DNA of 64,000 nucleotides from Amia ocellicauda (GCF_036373705.1 NC_089863.1:4587857-4651856), one strand, 5' to 3'; shown: positions 8,144 to 19,744, counted from the stretch's first letter. Made by a program: numbers and translations. The notes: a model not told the origin generated them from the letters alone.

Positions 8144-8257
8144 ACTTCCTTTAGCCATTAAAGTCATGGTGCTTTCCTAGTTGCACCTCGTCGTTCCATT
8201 TCACACGTTACTTTTCTGGACATGTACTTTGCATGTCAACAGGGAGCGCTCTCGGCA

Positions 8258-8339
8258 GACGAGGTGGCCGAGTGGTTAAGGCGATGGACTGCTAATCCAT
8301 TGTGCTGTGCACGCGTGGGTTTGGATACCATACTCTTCG
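8258..8339 (+). pseudogene. Ser-like tRNA (GCU), copy 4, class 1
   Basis: Matches copy 1; preceded by the CAACAGGGAG variant also seen before 20341. Confidence 0.75.
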
Positions 8340-8808
8340 GATCACGGCAGCCTTTTACAGAAGAGCAATGATTGCTGCCTCAATAAAGTGTTCATCTCTT
8401 TCCATTACGTTGCAATCCTGTTCCGTCCTGTCTCAAAATGTTGTCATTACCCTAGAGTGGAATATCCGGGGTGGCGGTGTGCATGGTGGGAGATGGCCTG
8501 CGAGGGTGCAGGGCGTGTCTGCTTGCTTTGGGTCTTGGGTGGGGGCTGGTGTGGCTGAAATGCCAGCGCTGAATTTTTGGTCCTGGGGCGAGGTATATGA
8601 GAAAAGGCCCCACTATCAAGATTTCAAGTAACCACACCACCCTCAATCAATTCCCCGCAAAGCCCAAGTTACTGGTGGGCACTTCAGCAGCCAAAGAACA
8701 CACCTTGGAGCAATTAGAAGATGGAATGAAACGAAAGCAATGGGAGTCTTGCTGAAACCAAGCAACGTCGTCAACCTGGTCGTTGAAGACGGGCAAAAAC
8801 ATGGCTAT

Positions 8809-8890
8809 TGGCAGCAGTGGGATTTGAACCCACGCCTCCAAAGAGACTGGAGCCTAAATCCAGCGCCTTAGACCGCTCGGCCACGCTACC
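8809..8890 (-). tRNA. tRNA-Leu-TAG: tRNA-Leu(UAG), copy 5
   Basis: Two changes: C66U (plus A at 8816), turning G7-C66 into G-U, and a variable-arm C to U (plus A at 8840) giving TTTGGAGG, the form found in the Leu(UAA)-like gene. Still foldable. Base 34 at 8856. Confidence 0.92.
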
Positions 8891-9290
8891 CAGGGGTTGA
8901 CCTTGACTTACCGCTTTGTATGTCTGGATGTATGTAAGCATGCATGCACGCATACATGCATGCACGCATGCATGTATGTATGAAGTTATTGTCATGATGA
9001 TTTCAATGATCAAATCCTATGCATTTAATCTAGTTTCGTCAAAAGACGTCGATTAAGGTGAAGTCTTGTGTCTGCGTGCAAACAGACTACGAGTCCACTG
9101 CGCAGTATGTGCGGGTCACAATACAATCCTTTCGAGCCCGTACAGATTGGGAGGTTTTCATGCTAAATGTACTCGGTGCATCTTCAACAGCAGCAAAGGT
9201 CAACAGCGCTGTTGAAAATGTTGATACGCAGAAGCGTCCACCACGTGAGATGACTGATGCAGGTGTGACCGTAGCCATCGTGGCGGGTGT

Positions 9291-9372
9291 GGTAACGTGG
9301 CCGAGTGGTCTAAGGCGCTTCATTTAAGCTCCAGTCTCTTTGGAGGCGTGGTTTGGAATCCCACCGTTGCCA
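9291..9372 (+). pseudogene. Leu-like tRNA (UAA), copy 5
   Basis: Private G53U at 9352 breaks the G53-C61 pair of the T stem. Confidence 0.8.
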
Positions 9373-9486
9373 ACTTCCTTTAGCCATTAAAGTCATGGTG
9401 CTTTCCGAGTTGCACCTCGTCGTTCCATTTCACACGTTACTTTTCTGGACATGTACTTTGCATGTCAACGGGGAGCGCTCTCGGCA

Positions 9487-9568
9487 GACGAGGTGGCCGA
9501 GTGGTTAAGGCGATGGACTGCTAATCCATTGTGCTGTGCACGCGTGGGTTTGGATACCATACTCTTCG
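9487..9568 (+). pseudogene. Ser-like tRNA (GCU), copy 5, class 1
   Basis: Matches copy 1. Confidence 0.75.
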
Positions 9569-10037
9569 GATCACGGCAGCCTTTTACAGAAGAGCAATGA
9601 TTGCTGCCTCAATAAAGTGTTCATCTCTTTCCATTACGTTGCAATCCTGTTCCGTCCTGTCTCAAAATGTTGTCATTACCCTAGAGTGGAATATCCGGGG
9701 TGGCGGTGTGCATGGTGGGAGATGGCCTGCGAGGGTGCAGGGCGTGTCTGCTTGCTTTGGGTCTTGGGTGGGGGCTGGTGTGGCTGAAATGCCAGCGCTG
9801 AATTTTTGGTCCTGGGGCGAGGTATATGAGAAAAGGCCCCACTATCAAGATTTCAAGTAACCACACCACCCTCAATCAATTCCCCGCAAAGCCCAAGTTA
9901 CTGGTGGGCACTTCAGCAGCCAAAGAACACACCTTGGAGCAATTAGAAGATGGAATGAAACGAAAGCAATGGGAGTCTTGCTGAAACCAAGCAACGTCGT
10001 CAACCTGGTCGTTGAAGACGGGCAAAAACATGGCTAT

Positions 10038-10119
10038 TGGCAGCGGTGGGATTTGAACCCACGCCTCCGAAGAGACTGGAGCCTAAATCCAGCGCCTTAG
10101 ACCGCTCGGCCACGCTACC
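10038..10119 (-). tRNA. tRNA-Leu-TAG: tRNA-Leu(UAG), copy 6
   Basis: Gene identical to copy 1; 5' flank reads GGCATTGACC instead of GGGGAAGGACC. Base 34 at 10085. Confidence 0.97.
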
Positions 10120-10518
10120 CGGCATTGACCTTGACTTACCGCTTTGTATGTCTGGATGTATGTAAGCATGCATGCACGCATACATGCATGCACGCATGCA
10201 TGTATGTATGAAGTTATTGTCATGATGATTTCAATGATCAAATCCTATGCATTTAATCTAGTTTCGTCAAAAGACGTCGATTAAGGTGAAGTCTTGTGTC
10301 TGCGTGCAAACAGAATACGAGTCCACTGCGCAGTATGTGCGGGTCACAATACAATCCTTTCGAGCCCGTACAGATTGGGATGTTTTCATGCTAAATGTAC
10401 TCGGTGCATCTTCAACAGCAGCAAAGGTCAACAGCGCTGTTGAAAATGTTGATACGCAGAAGCGTCCACCACGTGAGATGACTGATGCAGGTGTGACCGT
10501 AGCCGTCGTGGCGGGTGT

Positions 10519-10600
10519 GGTAACGTGGCCGAGTGGTCTAAGGCGCTTCATTTAAGCTCCAGTCTCTTTGGAGGCGTGGGTTGGAATCCCACCGTTGCCA
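10519..10600 (+). pseudogene. Leu-like tRNA (UAA), copy 6
   Basis: Anticodon at 10553-10555; preceded by the GCCGTCGTGGCG marker. Confidence 0.78.
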
Positions 10601-10714
10601 ACTTCCTTTAGCCATTAAAGTCATGGTGCTTTCCTAGTTGCACCTCGTCGTTCCATTTCACACGTTACTTTTCTGGACATGTACTTTGCATGTCAACGGG
10701 GAGCGCTCTCGGCA

Positions 10715-10796
10715 GACGAGGTGGCCGAGTGGTTAAGGCGATGGACTGCTAATCCATTGTGCTGTGCACGCGTGGGTTTGGATACCATACTCTTCG
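10715..10796 (+). pseudogene. Ser-like tRNA (GCU), copy 6, class 1
   Basis: Matches copy 1. Confidence 0.75.
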
Positions 10797-11265
10797 GATC
10801 ACGGCAGCCTTTTACAGAAGAGCAATGATTGCTGCCTCAATAAAGTGTTCATCTCTTTCCATTACGTTGCAATCCTGTTCCGTCCTGTCTCAAAATGTTG
10901 TCATTACCCTAGAGTGGAATATCCGGGGTGGCGGTGTGCATGGTGGGAGATGGCCTGCGAGGGTGCAGGGCGTGTCTGCTTGCTTTGGGTCTTGGGTGGG
11001 GGCTGGTGTGGCTGAAATGCCAGCGCTGAATTTTTGGTCCTGGGGCGAGGTATATGAGAAAAGGCCCCACTATCAAGATTTCAAGTAACCACACCACCCT
11101 CAATCAATTCCCCGCAAAGCCCAAGTTACTGGTGGGCACTTCAGCAGCCAAAGAACACACCTTGGAGCAATTAGAAGATGGAATGAAACGAAAGCAATGG
11201 GAGTCTTGCTGAAACCAAGCAACGTCGTCAACCTGGTCGTTGAAGACGGGCAAAAACATGGCTAT

Positions 11266-11347
11266 TGGCAGCGGTGGGATTTGAACCCACGCCTCCGAAG
11301 AGACTGGAGCCTAAATCCAGCGCCTTAGACCGCTCGGCCACGCTACC
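11266..11347 (-). tRNA. tRNA-Leu-TAG: tRNA-Leu(UAG), copy 7
   Basis: Identical to copy 1; last UAG gene of block I. Base 34 at 11313. Confidence 0.97.
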
Positions 11348-11747
11348 CGGGGAAGGACCTTGTCTTACCGCTTTGTATGTCTGGATGTATGTAAGCATGC
11401 ATGCACGCATACATGCATGCACGCATGCATGTATGTATGAAGTTATTGTCATGATGATTTCAATGATCAAATCCTATGCATTTAATCTAGTTTCGTCAAA
11501 AGACGTCGATTAAGGTGAAGTCTTGTGTCTGCGTGCAAACAGAATACGAGTCCACTGCGCAGTATGTGCGGGTCACAATACAATCCTTTCGAGCCCGTAC
11601 AGATTGGGATGTTTTCATGCTAAATGTACTCGGTGCATCTTCAACAGCAGCAAAGGTCAACAGCGCTGTTGAAAATGTTGATACGCAGAAGCGTCCACCA
11701 CGTGAGATGACTGATGCAGGTGTGACCGTAGCCGTCGTGGCGGGTGT

Positions 11748-11829
11748 GGTAACGTGGCCGAGTGGTCTAAGGCGCTTCATTTAAGCTCCAGTCTCTTTGG
11801 AGGCGTGGGTTGGAATCCCACCGTTGCCA
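11748..11829 (+). pseudogene. Leu-like tRNA (UAA), copy 7
   Basis: Anticodon at 11782-11784. Confidence 0.78.
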
Positions 11830-11943
11830 ACTTCCTTTAGCCATTAAAGTCATGGTGCTTTCCTAGTTGCACCTCGTCGTTCCATTTCACACGTTACTTT
11901 TCTGGACATGTACTTTGCATGTCAACGGGGAGCGCTCTCGGCA

Positions 11944-12025
11944 GACGAGGTGGCCGAGTGGTTAAGGCGATGGACTGCTAATCCATTGTGCTGTGCACGC
12001 GTGGGTTTGGATACCATACTCTTCG
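11944..12025 (+). pseudogene. Ser-like tRNA (GCU), copy 7, class 1
   Basis: Matches copy 1. Confidence 0.75.
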
Positions 12026-12494
12026 GATCACGGCAGCCTTTTACAGAAGAGCAATGATTGCTGCCTCAATAAAGTGTTCATCTCTTTCCATTACGTTGCA
12101 ATCCTGTTCCGTCCTGTCTCAAAATGTTGTCATTACCCTAGAGTGGAATATCCGGGGTGGCGGTGTGCATGGTGGGAGATGGCCTGCGAGGGTGCAGGGC
12201 GTGTCTGCTTGCTTTGGGTCTTGGGTGGGGGCTGGTGTGGCTGAAATGCCAGCGCTGAATTTTTGGTCCTGGGGCGAGGTATATGAGAAAAGGCCCCACT
12301 ATCAAGATTTCAAGTAACCACACCACCCTCAATCAATTCCCCGCAAAGCCCAAGTTACTGGTGGGCACTTCAGCAGCCAAAGAACACACCTTGGAGCAAT
12401 TAGAAGATGGAATGAAACGAAAGCAATGGGAGTCTTGCTGAAACCAAGCAACGTCGTCAACCTGGTCGTTGAAGACGGGCAAAAACACGGCTAT

Positions 12495-12576
12495 TGGCAG
12501 CGGTGGGATTTGAACCCACGCCTCCGAAGAGACTGGAGCCTTAATCCAGCGCCTTAGACCGCTCGGCCACGCTACC
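12495..12576 (-). tRNA. tRNA-Leu-AAG: tRNA-Leu(AAG), copy 8
   Basis: Differs from copy 1 only at wobble base 34 (plus-strand T at 12542), giving anticodon AAG, which eukaryotes deaminate to IAG. All stems, T loop TTCAAAT, A73 and T5 terminator are unchanged. It is the only AAG gene without the adjacent 570-bp segment, so it marks a recombinant unit. Confidence 0.97.
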
Positions 12577-12976
12577 CGGGGAAGGACCTTGTCTTACCGC
12601 TTTGTATGTCTGGATGTATGTAAGCATGCATGCACGCATACATGCATGCACGCATGCATGTATGTATGAAGTTATTGTCATGATGATTTCAATGATCAAA
12701 TCCTATGCATTTAGTCTAGTTTCGTCAAAAGACGTCGATTAAGGTGAAGTCTTGTGTCTGCGTGCAAACAGACTACGAGTCCACTGCGCAGTATGTGCGG
12801 GTCACAATACAATCCTTTCGAGCCCGTACAGATTGGGATGTTTTCATGCTAAATGTACTCGGTGCATCTTCAACAGCAGCAAAGGTCAACAGCGCTGTTG
12901 AAAATGTTGATACCCAGAAGCGTCCACCACGTGAGATGACTGATGCAGGTGTGACCGTAGAGATCGTGGTGGGTGT

Positions 12977-13058
12977 GGTAACGTGGCCGAGTGGTCTAAG
13001 GCGCTTCATTTAAGCTCCAGTCTCTTTGGAGGCGTGGGTTGGAATCCCACCGTTGCCA
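12977..13058 (+). pseudogene. Leu-like tRNA (UAA), copy 8
   Basis: Anticodon at 13011-13013; first copy with the GAGATCGTGGTG upstream marker. Confidence 0.78.
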
Positions 13059-13172
13059 ACTTCCTTTAGCCATTAAAGTCATGGTGCTTGCCTAGTTGCA
13101 CCTCGTCGTTCCATATCACACGTTACTTTTCTGGACATGTACTTTGCATGTCAACGGGGAGCGCTCTCGGCA

Positions 13173-13254
13173 GACGAGGTGGCCGAGTGGTTAAGGCGAT
13201 GGACTGCTAATCAATTGTGCTGTGCACGCGTGGGTTCGGATACCATACTCTTCG
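13173..13254 (+). pseudogene. Ser-like tRNA (GCU), copy 8, class 2
   Basis: Class 2: T loop TTCGGAT (C56 present, A58 still lost) with A66. Private C41A at 13213 also breaks an anticodon-stem pair. Confidence 0.78.
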
Positions 13255-13658
13255 GATCACGGCAGCCTTTTACAGAAGAGCAATGATTGCTGCCTCAATA
13301 AAGTGTTCATCTCTTTCCATTACGTTGCAATCCTGTTCCGTCCTGTCTCAAAATGTTGTCATTACCCTCGAGTGGAATATCCGGGGTGGCGGTGTGCATG
13401 GTGGGAGATGGCCTGCGAGGGTGCAGGGCGTGTCTGCTTGCTTTGGGTCTTGGGTGGGGGCTGGTGTGGCTGAAATGCCAGCGCTGAATTTTTGGTCCTG
13501 GGGCGAGGTATATGAGAAAAGGCCCCACTATCAAGATTTCAAGTGACCACACCACCCTCAATCAATTCCCCGCAAAGCCCAAGTTACTGGTGGGCACTTC
13601 AGCAGCCAAAGAGCCACACCTTGGAGCAATTAGAAGATGGAATGAAACGAAAGCAATG

Positions 13659-14228
13659 ACATTAAGATCTACACCTCCATAAAACAAGAGGCAAAGCTCT
13701 CACCCTTGGGGAAGGTGCACGTACAGCCCAGATAGCATCAGGAATGTAAAGTTCATGTTTCGGACGGTGTTAATGAGCTCTTCTAATCTCTCATTTATAT
13801 TACATTTATCATTCGCTTCTCTCTATTCAATATGGTTGTGTATTATGGTTGGCATTATATTGCCTTTTATTTTGTGTTTTGATTTGCTTTCACCTCATTG
13901 TCTCATTTCTTATTCCCAACTGTTATTATTAAGCTTGCACGTGTGCCTTATTATCATTTGTTTTCGTTTGAGGGAATCACCGCCGCACAACACCCCTGGG
14001 TCCACCTGCACTCCATCACCAAGCGTTCCTCGGGTACTTGGGCCATAAGTAATGAACGTCAGGTGTGCGTCTGTGTGTTTCTGCTCCCAGGTTGCGTGCG
14101 CCGCTTTTCCATCCACGACCCCAGTCTTGACCCTGCATCTACGAAACACTGCATTAAGATCCTGTGTGGCCACATTCACAACTGTATACAGACCACTGTG
14201 TGTTTTTGGTTCATTTGGATGCCGCCTG
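13659..14228. repeat. 570-bp optional segment, copy 1 (reference)
   Basis: Begins ACATTAAGATCT after GCAATG and ends GGATGCCGCCTG before GGAGTCTTGC. 1229-bp units join GCAATG directly to GGAGTC. Only TG is shared at the two ends; there are no terminal inverted repeats and no longer target-site duplication. The middle is T-rich, the right part GC-richer. Short open frames on both strands show no recognised domain. I cannot assign it to a transposon family or say whether it was inserted or lost. Confidence 0.9.
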
Positions 14229-14294
14229 GGAGTCTTGCTGAAACCAAGCAACGTCGTCAACCTGGTCGTTGAAGACGGGCAAAAACACGGCTAT

Positions 14295-14376
14295 TGGCAG
14301 CGGTGGGATTTGAACCCACGCCTCCGAAGAGACTGGAGCCTTAATCCAGCGCCTTAGACCGCTCGGCCACGCTACC
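14295..14376 (-). tRNA. tRNA-Leu-AAG: tRNA-Leu(AAG), copy 9
   Basis: Base 34 is plus-strand T at 14342; otherwise identical to copy 1. Confidence 0.97.
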
Positions 14377-14776
14377 CGGGGAAGGGCCCTGTCTTACCGC
14401 TTTGTATGTCTGGATGTATGTAAGCATGCATGCACGCATACATGCATGCACGCATTCATGTATGTATGAAGTTATTGTCATGATGATTTCAATGATCAAA
14501 TCCTATGCATTTAATCTAGTTTCGTCAAAAGACGTCGATTAAGGTGAAGTCTTGTGTCTGCGTGCAAACAGACTACGAGTCCACTGCGCAGTATGTGCGG
14601 GTCACAATACAATCCTTTCGAGCCCGTACAGATTGGGATGTTTTCATGCTAAATGTACTCGGTGCATCTTCAACAGCAGCAAAGGTCAACAGCGCTGTTG
14701 AAAATGTTGATACCCAGAAGCGTCCACCACGTGAGATGACTGATGCAGGTGTGACCGTAGAGATCGTGGTGGGTGT

Positions 14777-14858
14777 GGTAACGTGGCCGAGTGGTCTTAG
14801 GCGCTTCATTTAAGCTCCAGTCTCTTTGGAGGCGTGGGTTGGAATCCCACCGTTGCCA
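14777..14858 (+). pseudogene. Leu-like tRNA (UAA), copy 9
   Basis: Carries the D-arm variant A to T at 14798 (GGTCTTAGG). Confidence 0.78.
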
Positions 14859-14972
14859 ACTTCCTTTAGCCATTAAAGTCATGGTGCTTGCCTAGTTGCA
14901 CCTCGTCGTTCCATATCACACGTTACTTTTCTGGACATGTACTTTGCATGTCAACGGGGAGCGCTCTCGGCA

Positions 14973-15054
14973 GACGAGGTGGCCGAGTGGTTAAGGCGAT
15001 GGACTGCTAATCCATTGTGCTGTGCACGCGTGGGTTCGGATACCATACTCTTCG
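14973..15054 (+). pseudogene. Ser-like tRNA (GCU), copy 9, class 2
   Basis: C56, G58, A66. Confidence 0.72.
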
Positions 15055-15458
15055 GATCACGGCAGCCTTTTACAGAAGAGCAATGATTGCTGCCTCAATA
15101 AAGTGTTCATCTCTTTCCATTACGTTGCAATCCTGTTCCGTCCTGTCTCAAAATGTTGTCATTACCCTCGAGTGGAATATCCGGGGTGGCGGTGTGCATG
15201 GTGGGAGATGGCCTGCGAGGGTGCAGGGCGTGTCTGCTTGCTTTGGGTCTTGGGTGGGGGCTGGTGTGGCTGAAATGCCAGCGCTGAATTTTTGGTCCTG
15301 GGGCGAGGTATATGAGAAAAGGCCCCACTATCAAGATTTCAAGTGACCACACCACCCTCAATCAATTCCCCGCAAAGCCCAAGTTACTGGTGGGCACTTC
15401 AGCAGCCAAAGAGCCACACCTTGGAGCAATTAGAAGATGGAATGAAACGAAAGCAATG

Positions 15459-16028
15459 ACATTAAGATCTACACCTCCATAAAACAAGAGGCAAAGCTCT
15501 CACCCTTGGGGAAGGTGCACGTACAGCCCAGATAGCATCAGGAATGTAAAGTTCATGTTTCGGACGGTGTTAATGAGCTCTTCTAATCTCTCATTTATAT
15601 TACATTTATCATTCGCTTCTCTCTATTCAATATGGTTGTGTATTATGGTTGGCATTATATTGCCTTTTATTTTGTGTTTTGATTTGCTTTCACCTCATTG
15701 TCTCATTTCTTATTCCCAACTGTTATTATTAAGCTTGCACGTGTGCCTTATTATCATTTGTTTTCGTTTGAGGGAATCAGCGCCGCACAACACCCCTGGG
15801 TCCACCTGCACTCCATCACCAAGCGTTCCTCGGGTACTTGGGCCATAAGTAATGAACATCAGGTGTGCGTCTGTGTGTTTCTGCTCCCAGGTTGCGTGCG
15901 CCGCTTTTCCATCCACGACCCCAGTCTTGACCCTGCATCTACGAAACACTGCATTAAGATCCTGTGTGGCCACATTCACAACTGTATACAGACCACTGTG
16001 TGTTTTTGGTTCATTTGGATGCCGCCTG
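15459..16028. repeat. 570-bp optional segment, copy 2
   Basis: Carries the AACATCAGG variant shared with 37113, 52795 copies. Confidence 0.9.
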
Positions 16029-16094
16029 GGAGTCTTGCTGAAACCAAGCAACGTCGTCAACCTGGTCGTTGAAGACGGGCAAAAACACGGCTAT

Positions 16095-16176
16095 TGGCAG
16101 CGGTGGGATTTGAACCCACGCCTCCGAAGAGACTGGAGCCTTAATCCAGCGCCTTAGACCGCTCGGCCACGCTACC
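16095..16176 (-). tRNA. tRNA-Leu-AAG: tRNA-Leu(AAG), copy 10
   Basis: Base 34 at 16142; no other change. Confidence 0.97.
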
Positions 16177-16576
16177 CGGGGAAGGGCCCTGTCTTACCGC
16201 TTTGTATGTCTGGATGTATGTAAGCATGCATGCACGCATACATGCATGCACGCATTCATGTATGTATAAAGTTATTGTCATGATGATTTCAATGATCAAA
16301 TCCTATGCATTTAATCTAGTTTCGTCAAAAGACGTCGATTAAGGTGAAGTCTTGTGTCTGCGTGCAAACAGACTACGAGTCCACTGCGCAGTATGTGCGG
16401 GTCACAATACAATCCTTTCGAGCCCGTACAGATTGGGATGTTTTCATGCTAAATGTACTCGGTGCATCTTCAACAGCAGCAAAGGTCAACAGCGCTGTTG
16501 AAAATGTTGATACGCAGAAGCGTCCACCACGTGAGATGACTGATGCAGGTGTGACCGTAGAGATCGTGGTGGGTGT

Positions 16577-16658
16577 GGTAACGTGGCCGAGTGGTCTTAG
16601 GCGCTTCATTTAAGCTCCAGTCTCTTTGGAGGCGTGGGTTGGAATCCCACCGTTGCCA
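16577..16658 (+). pseudogene. Leu-like tRNA (UAA), copy 10
   Basis: D-arm T at 16598. Confidence 0.78.
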
Positions 16659-16772
16659 ACTTCCTTTAGCCATTAAAGTCATGGTGCTTGCCTAGTTGCA
16701 CCTCGTCGTTCCATATCACACGTTACTTTTCTGGACATGTACTTTGCATGTCAACGGGGAGCGCTCTCGGCA

Positions 16773-16854
16773 GACGAGGTGGCCGAGTGGTTAAGGCGAT
16801 GGACTGCTAATCCATTGTGCTGTGCACGCGTGGGTTCGGATACCATCCTCTTCG
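16773..16854 (+). pseudogene. Ser-like tRNA (GCU), copy 10, class 3
   Basis: Class 3, the least decayed: T loop TTCGGAT and acceptor GACGAGG/CCTCTTC with only the 3-70 mismatch. G58 and the G53-A61 mismatch remain. Confidence 0.65.
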
Positions 16855-17258
16855 GATCACGGCAGCCTTTTACAGAAGAGCAATGATTGCTGCCTCAATA
16901 AAGTGTTCATCTCTTTCCATTACGTTGCAATCCTGTTCCGTCCTGTCTCAAAATGTTGTCATTACCCTCGAGTGGAATATCCGGGGTGGCGGTGTGCATG
17001 GTGGGAGATGGCCTGCGAGGGTGCAGGGCGTGTCTGCTTGCTTTGGGTCTTGGGTGGGGGCTGGTGTGGCTGAAATGCCAGCGCTGAATTTTTGGTCCTG
17101 GGGCGAGGTATATGAGAAAAGGCCCCACTATCAAGATTTCAAGTGACCACACCACCCTCAATCAATTCCCCGCAAAGCCCAAGTTACTGGTGGGCACTTC
17201 AGCAGCCAAAGAGCCACACCTTGGAGCAATTAGAAGATGGAATGAAACGAAAGCAATG

Positions 17259-17828
17259 ACATTAAGATCTACACCTCCATAAAACAACAGGCAAAGCTCT
17301 CACCCTTGGGGAAGGTGCACGTACAGCCCAGATAGCATCAGGAATGTAAAGTTCATGTTTCGGACGGTGTTAATGAGCTCTTCTAATCTCTCATTTATAT
17401 TACATTTATCATTCGCTTCTCTCTATTCAATATGGTTGTGTATTATGGTTGGCATTATATTGCCTTTTATTTTGTGTTTTGATTTGCTTTCACCTCATTG
17501 TCTCATATCTTATTCCCAACTGTTATTATTAAGCTTGCACGTGTGCCTTATTATCATTTGTTTTCGTTTGAGGGAATCAGCGCCGCACAACACCCCTGGG
17601 TCCACCTGCACTCCATCACCAAGCGTTCCTCGGGTACTTGGGCCATAAGTAATGAACGTCAGGTGTGCGTCTGTGTGTTTCTGCTCCCAGGTTGCGTGCG
17701 CCGCTTTTCCATCCACGACCCCAGTCTTGACCCTGCATCTACGAAACACTGCATTAAGATCCTGTGTGGCCACATTCACAACTGTATACAGACCACTGTG
17801 TGTTTTTGGTTCATTTGGATGCCGCCTG
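17259..17828. repeat. 570-bp optional segment, copy 3
   Basis: AACAACAGGC variant and CTCATATCTT variant. Confidence 0.9.
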
Positions 17829-17894
17829 GGAGTCTTGCTGAAACCAAGCAACGTCGTCAACCTGGTCGTTGAAGACGGGCAAAAACACGGCTAT

Positions 17895-17976
17895 TGGCAG
17901 CGGTGGGATTTGAACCCACGCCTCCGAAGAGACTGGAGCCTTAATCCAGCGCCTTAGACCGCTCGGCCACACTACC
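17895..17976 (-). tRNA. tRNA-Leu-AAG: tRNA-Leu(AAG), copy 11
   Basis: C6U makes acceptor pair 6-67 a U-G wobble (plus strand CACTACC). Base 34 at 17942. Confidence 0.95.
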
Positions 17977-18024
17977 CGGGGAAGGACCTTGTCTTACCGC
18001 TTTGTATGTCTGGATGTATGTAAG

Positions 18025-18036
18025 CATGTATGTATT
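18025..18036. repeat. Microsatellite, 32-bp-deleted allele
   Basis: Only 12 bp remain; accounts for the 1768-bp unit. Confidence 0.85.
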
Positions 18037-18344
18037 AAGTTATTGTCATGATGATTTCAATGATCAAATCCTATGCATTTAATCTAGTTTCGTCAAAAGA
18101 CGTCGATTAAGGTGAAGTCTTGTGTCTGCGTGCAAACAAACTACGAGTCCACTGCGCAGTATGTGCGGGTCACAATACAATCCTTTCGAGCCCGTACAGA
18201 TTGGGATGTTTTCATGCTAAATGTACTCGGTGCATCTTCAACAGCTGCAAAGGTCAACAGCGCTGTTGAAAATGTTGATACCCAGAAGCGTCCACCACGT
18301 GAGATGACTGATGCAGGTGTGACCGTAGACGTCGTTGTGGGTGT

Positions 18345-18426
18345 GGTAACGTGGCCGAGTGGTCTAAGGCGCTTCATTTAAGCTCCAGTCTCTTTGGAGG
18401 CGTGGGTTGGAATCCCACCGTTGCCA
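18345..18426 (+). pseudogene. Leu-like tRNA (UAA), copy 11
   Basis: Anticodon at 18379-18381; preceded by GACGTCGTTGTG, a marker of the 1768-bp sub-lineage. Confidence 0.78.
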
Positions 18427-18540
18427 ACTTCTTTTAGCCATTAAAGTCATGGTGCTTTCCTAGTTGCACCTCGTCGTTCCATTTCACACGTTACTTTTCT
18501 GGACATGTACTTTGCATGTCAACGGGGAGCACTCTCGGCA

Positions 18541-18622
18541 GACGAGGTGGCCGAGTGGTTAAGGCGATGGACTGCTAATCCATTGTGCTGTGCACGCGTG
18601 GGTTCGGATACCATCCTCTTCG
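18541..18622 (+). pseudogene. Ser-like tRNA (GCU), copy 11, class 3
   Basis: Preceded by GGGAGCACTC instead of GGGAGCGCTC. Confidence 0.65.
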
Positions 18623-19026
18623 GATCACGGCAGCCTTTTACAGAAGAGCAATGATTGCTGCCTCAATAAAGTGTTCATCTCTTTCCATTACGTTGCAATC
18701 CTGTTCCGTCCTGTCTCAAAATGTTGTCATTACCCTCGAGTGGAATATCCGGGGTGGCGGTGTGCATGGTGGGAGATGGCCTGCGAGGGTGCAGGGCGTG
18801 TCTGCTTGCTTTGGGTCTTGGGTGGGGGCTGGTGTGGCTGAAATGCCAGCGCTGAATTTTTGGTCCTGGGGCGAGGTATATGAGAAAAGGCCCCACTATC
18901 AAGATTTCAAGTGACCACACCACCCTCAATCAATTCCCCGCAAAGCCCAAGTTACTGGTGGGCACTTCAGCAGCCAAAGAGCCACACCTTGGAGCAATTA
19001 GAAGATGGAATGAAACGAAAGCAATG

Positions 19027-19596
19027 ACATTAAGATCTACACCTCCATAAAACAAGAGGCAAAGCTCTCACCCTTGGGGAAGGTGCACGTACAGCCCAGA
19101 TAGCATCAGGAATGTAAAGTTCATGTTTCGGACGGTGTTAATGAGCTCTTCTAATCTCTCATTTATATTACATTTATCATTCGCTTCTCTCTATTCAATA
19201 TGGTTGTGTATTATGGTTGGCATTATATTGCCTTTTATTTTGTGTTTTGATTTGCTTTCACCTCATTGTCTCATTTCTTATTCCCAACTGTTATTATTAA
19301 GCTTGCACGTGTGCCTTATTATCATTTGTTTTCGTTTGAGGGAATCAGCGCCGCACAACACCCCTGGGTCCACCTGCACTCCATCACCAAGCGTTCCTCG
19401 GGTACTTGGGCCATAAGTAATGAACGTCAGGTGTGCGTCTGTGTGTTTCTGCTCCCAGGTTGCGTGCGCCGCTTTTCCATCCACGACCCCAGTCTTGACC
19501 CTGCATCTACGAAACACTGCATTAAGATCCTGTGTGGCCACATTCACAACTGTATACAGACCACTGTGTGTTTTTGGTTCATTTGGATGCCGCCTG
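19027..19596. repeat. 570-bp optional segment, copy 4
   Basis: AACAAGAGGC and TCAGCGCC variants; last copy of block II. Confidence 0.9.
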
Positions 19597-19662
19597 GGAG
19601 TCTTGCTGAAACCAAGCAACGTCGTCAACCTGGTCGTTGAAGACGGGCAAAAACACGGCTAT

Positions 19663-19744
19663 TGGCAGCGGTGGGATTTGAACCCACGCCTCCGAAGAGA
19701 CTGGAGCCTTAATCCAGCGCCTTAGACCGCTCGGCCACGCTACC
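19663..19744 (-). tRNA. tRNA-Leu-AAG: tRNA-Leu(AAG), copy 12
   Basis: Base 34 at 19710. The Ser-like gene of the same unit is 1229-type, so a block boundary lies inside this unit. Confidence 0.97.

Larger units (their letters stand above)
3606..12486. repeat. Block I: 1229-bp units, Leu-UAG
   Basis: Seven Leu-UAG genes and no 570-bp segment. The first partial unit already mixes markers: it has the TCAAGTGACC and AGAGCCAC variants typical of 1800-bp units but no 570-bp segment. The right limit is placed where AAACATGG changes to AAACACGG just before the first Leu-AAG gene. Confidence 0.85.

Noticed and set aside
13659-14228. Transposon with terminal inverted repeats or LTR
   Set aside because: The ends show no inverted or direct terminal repeats and only TG is shared at the junctions.
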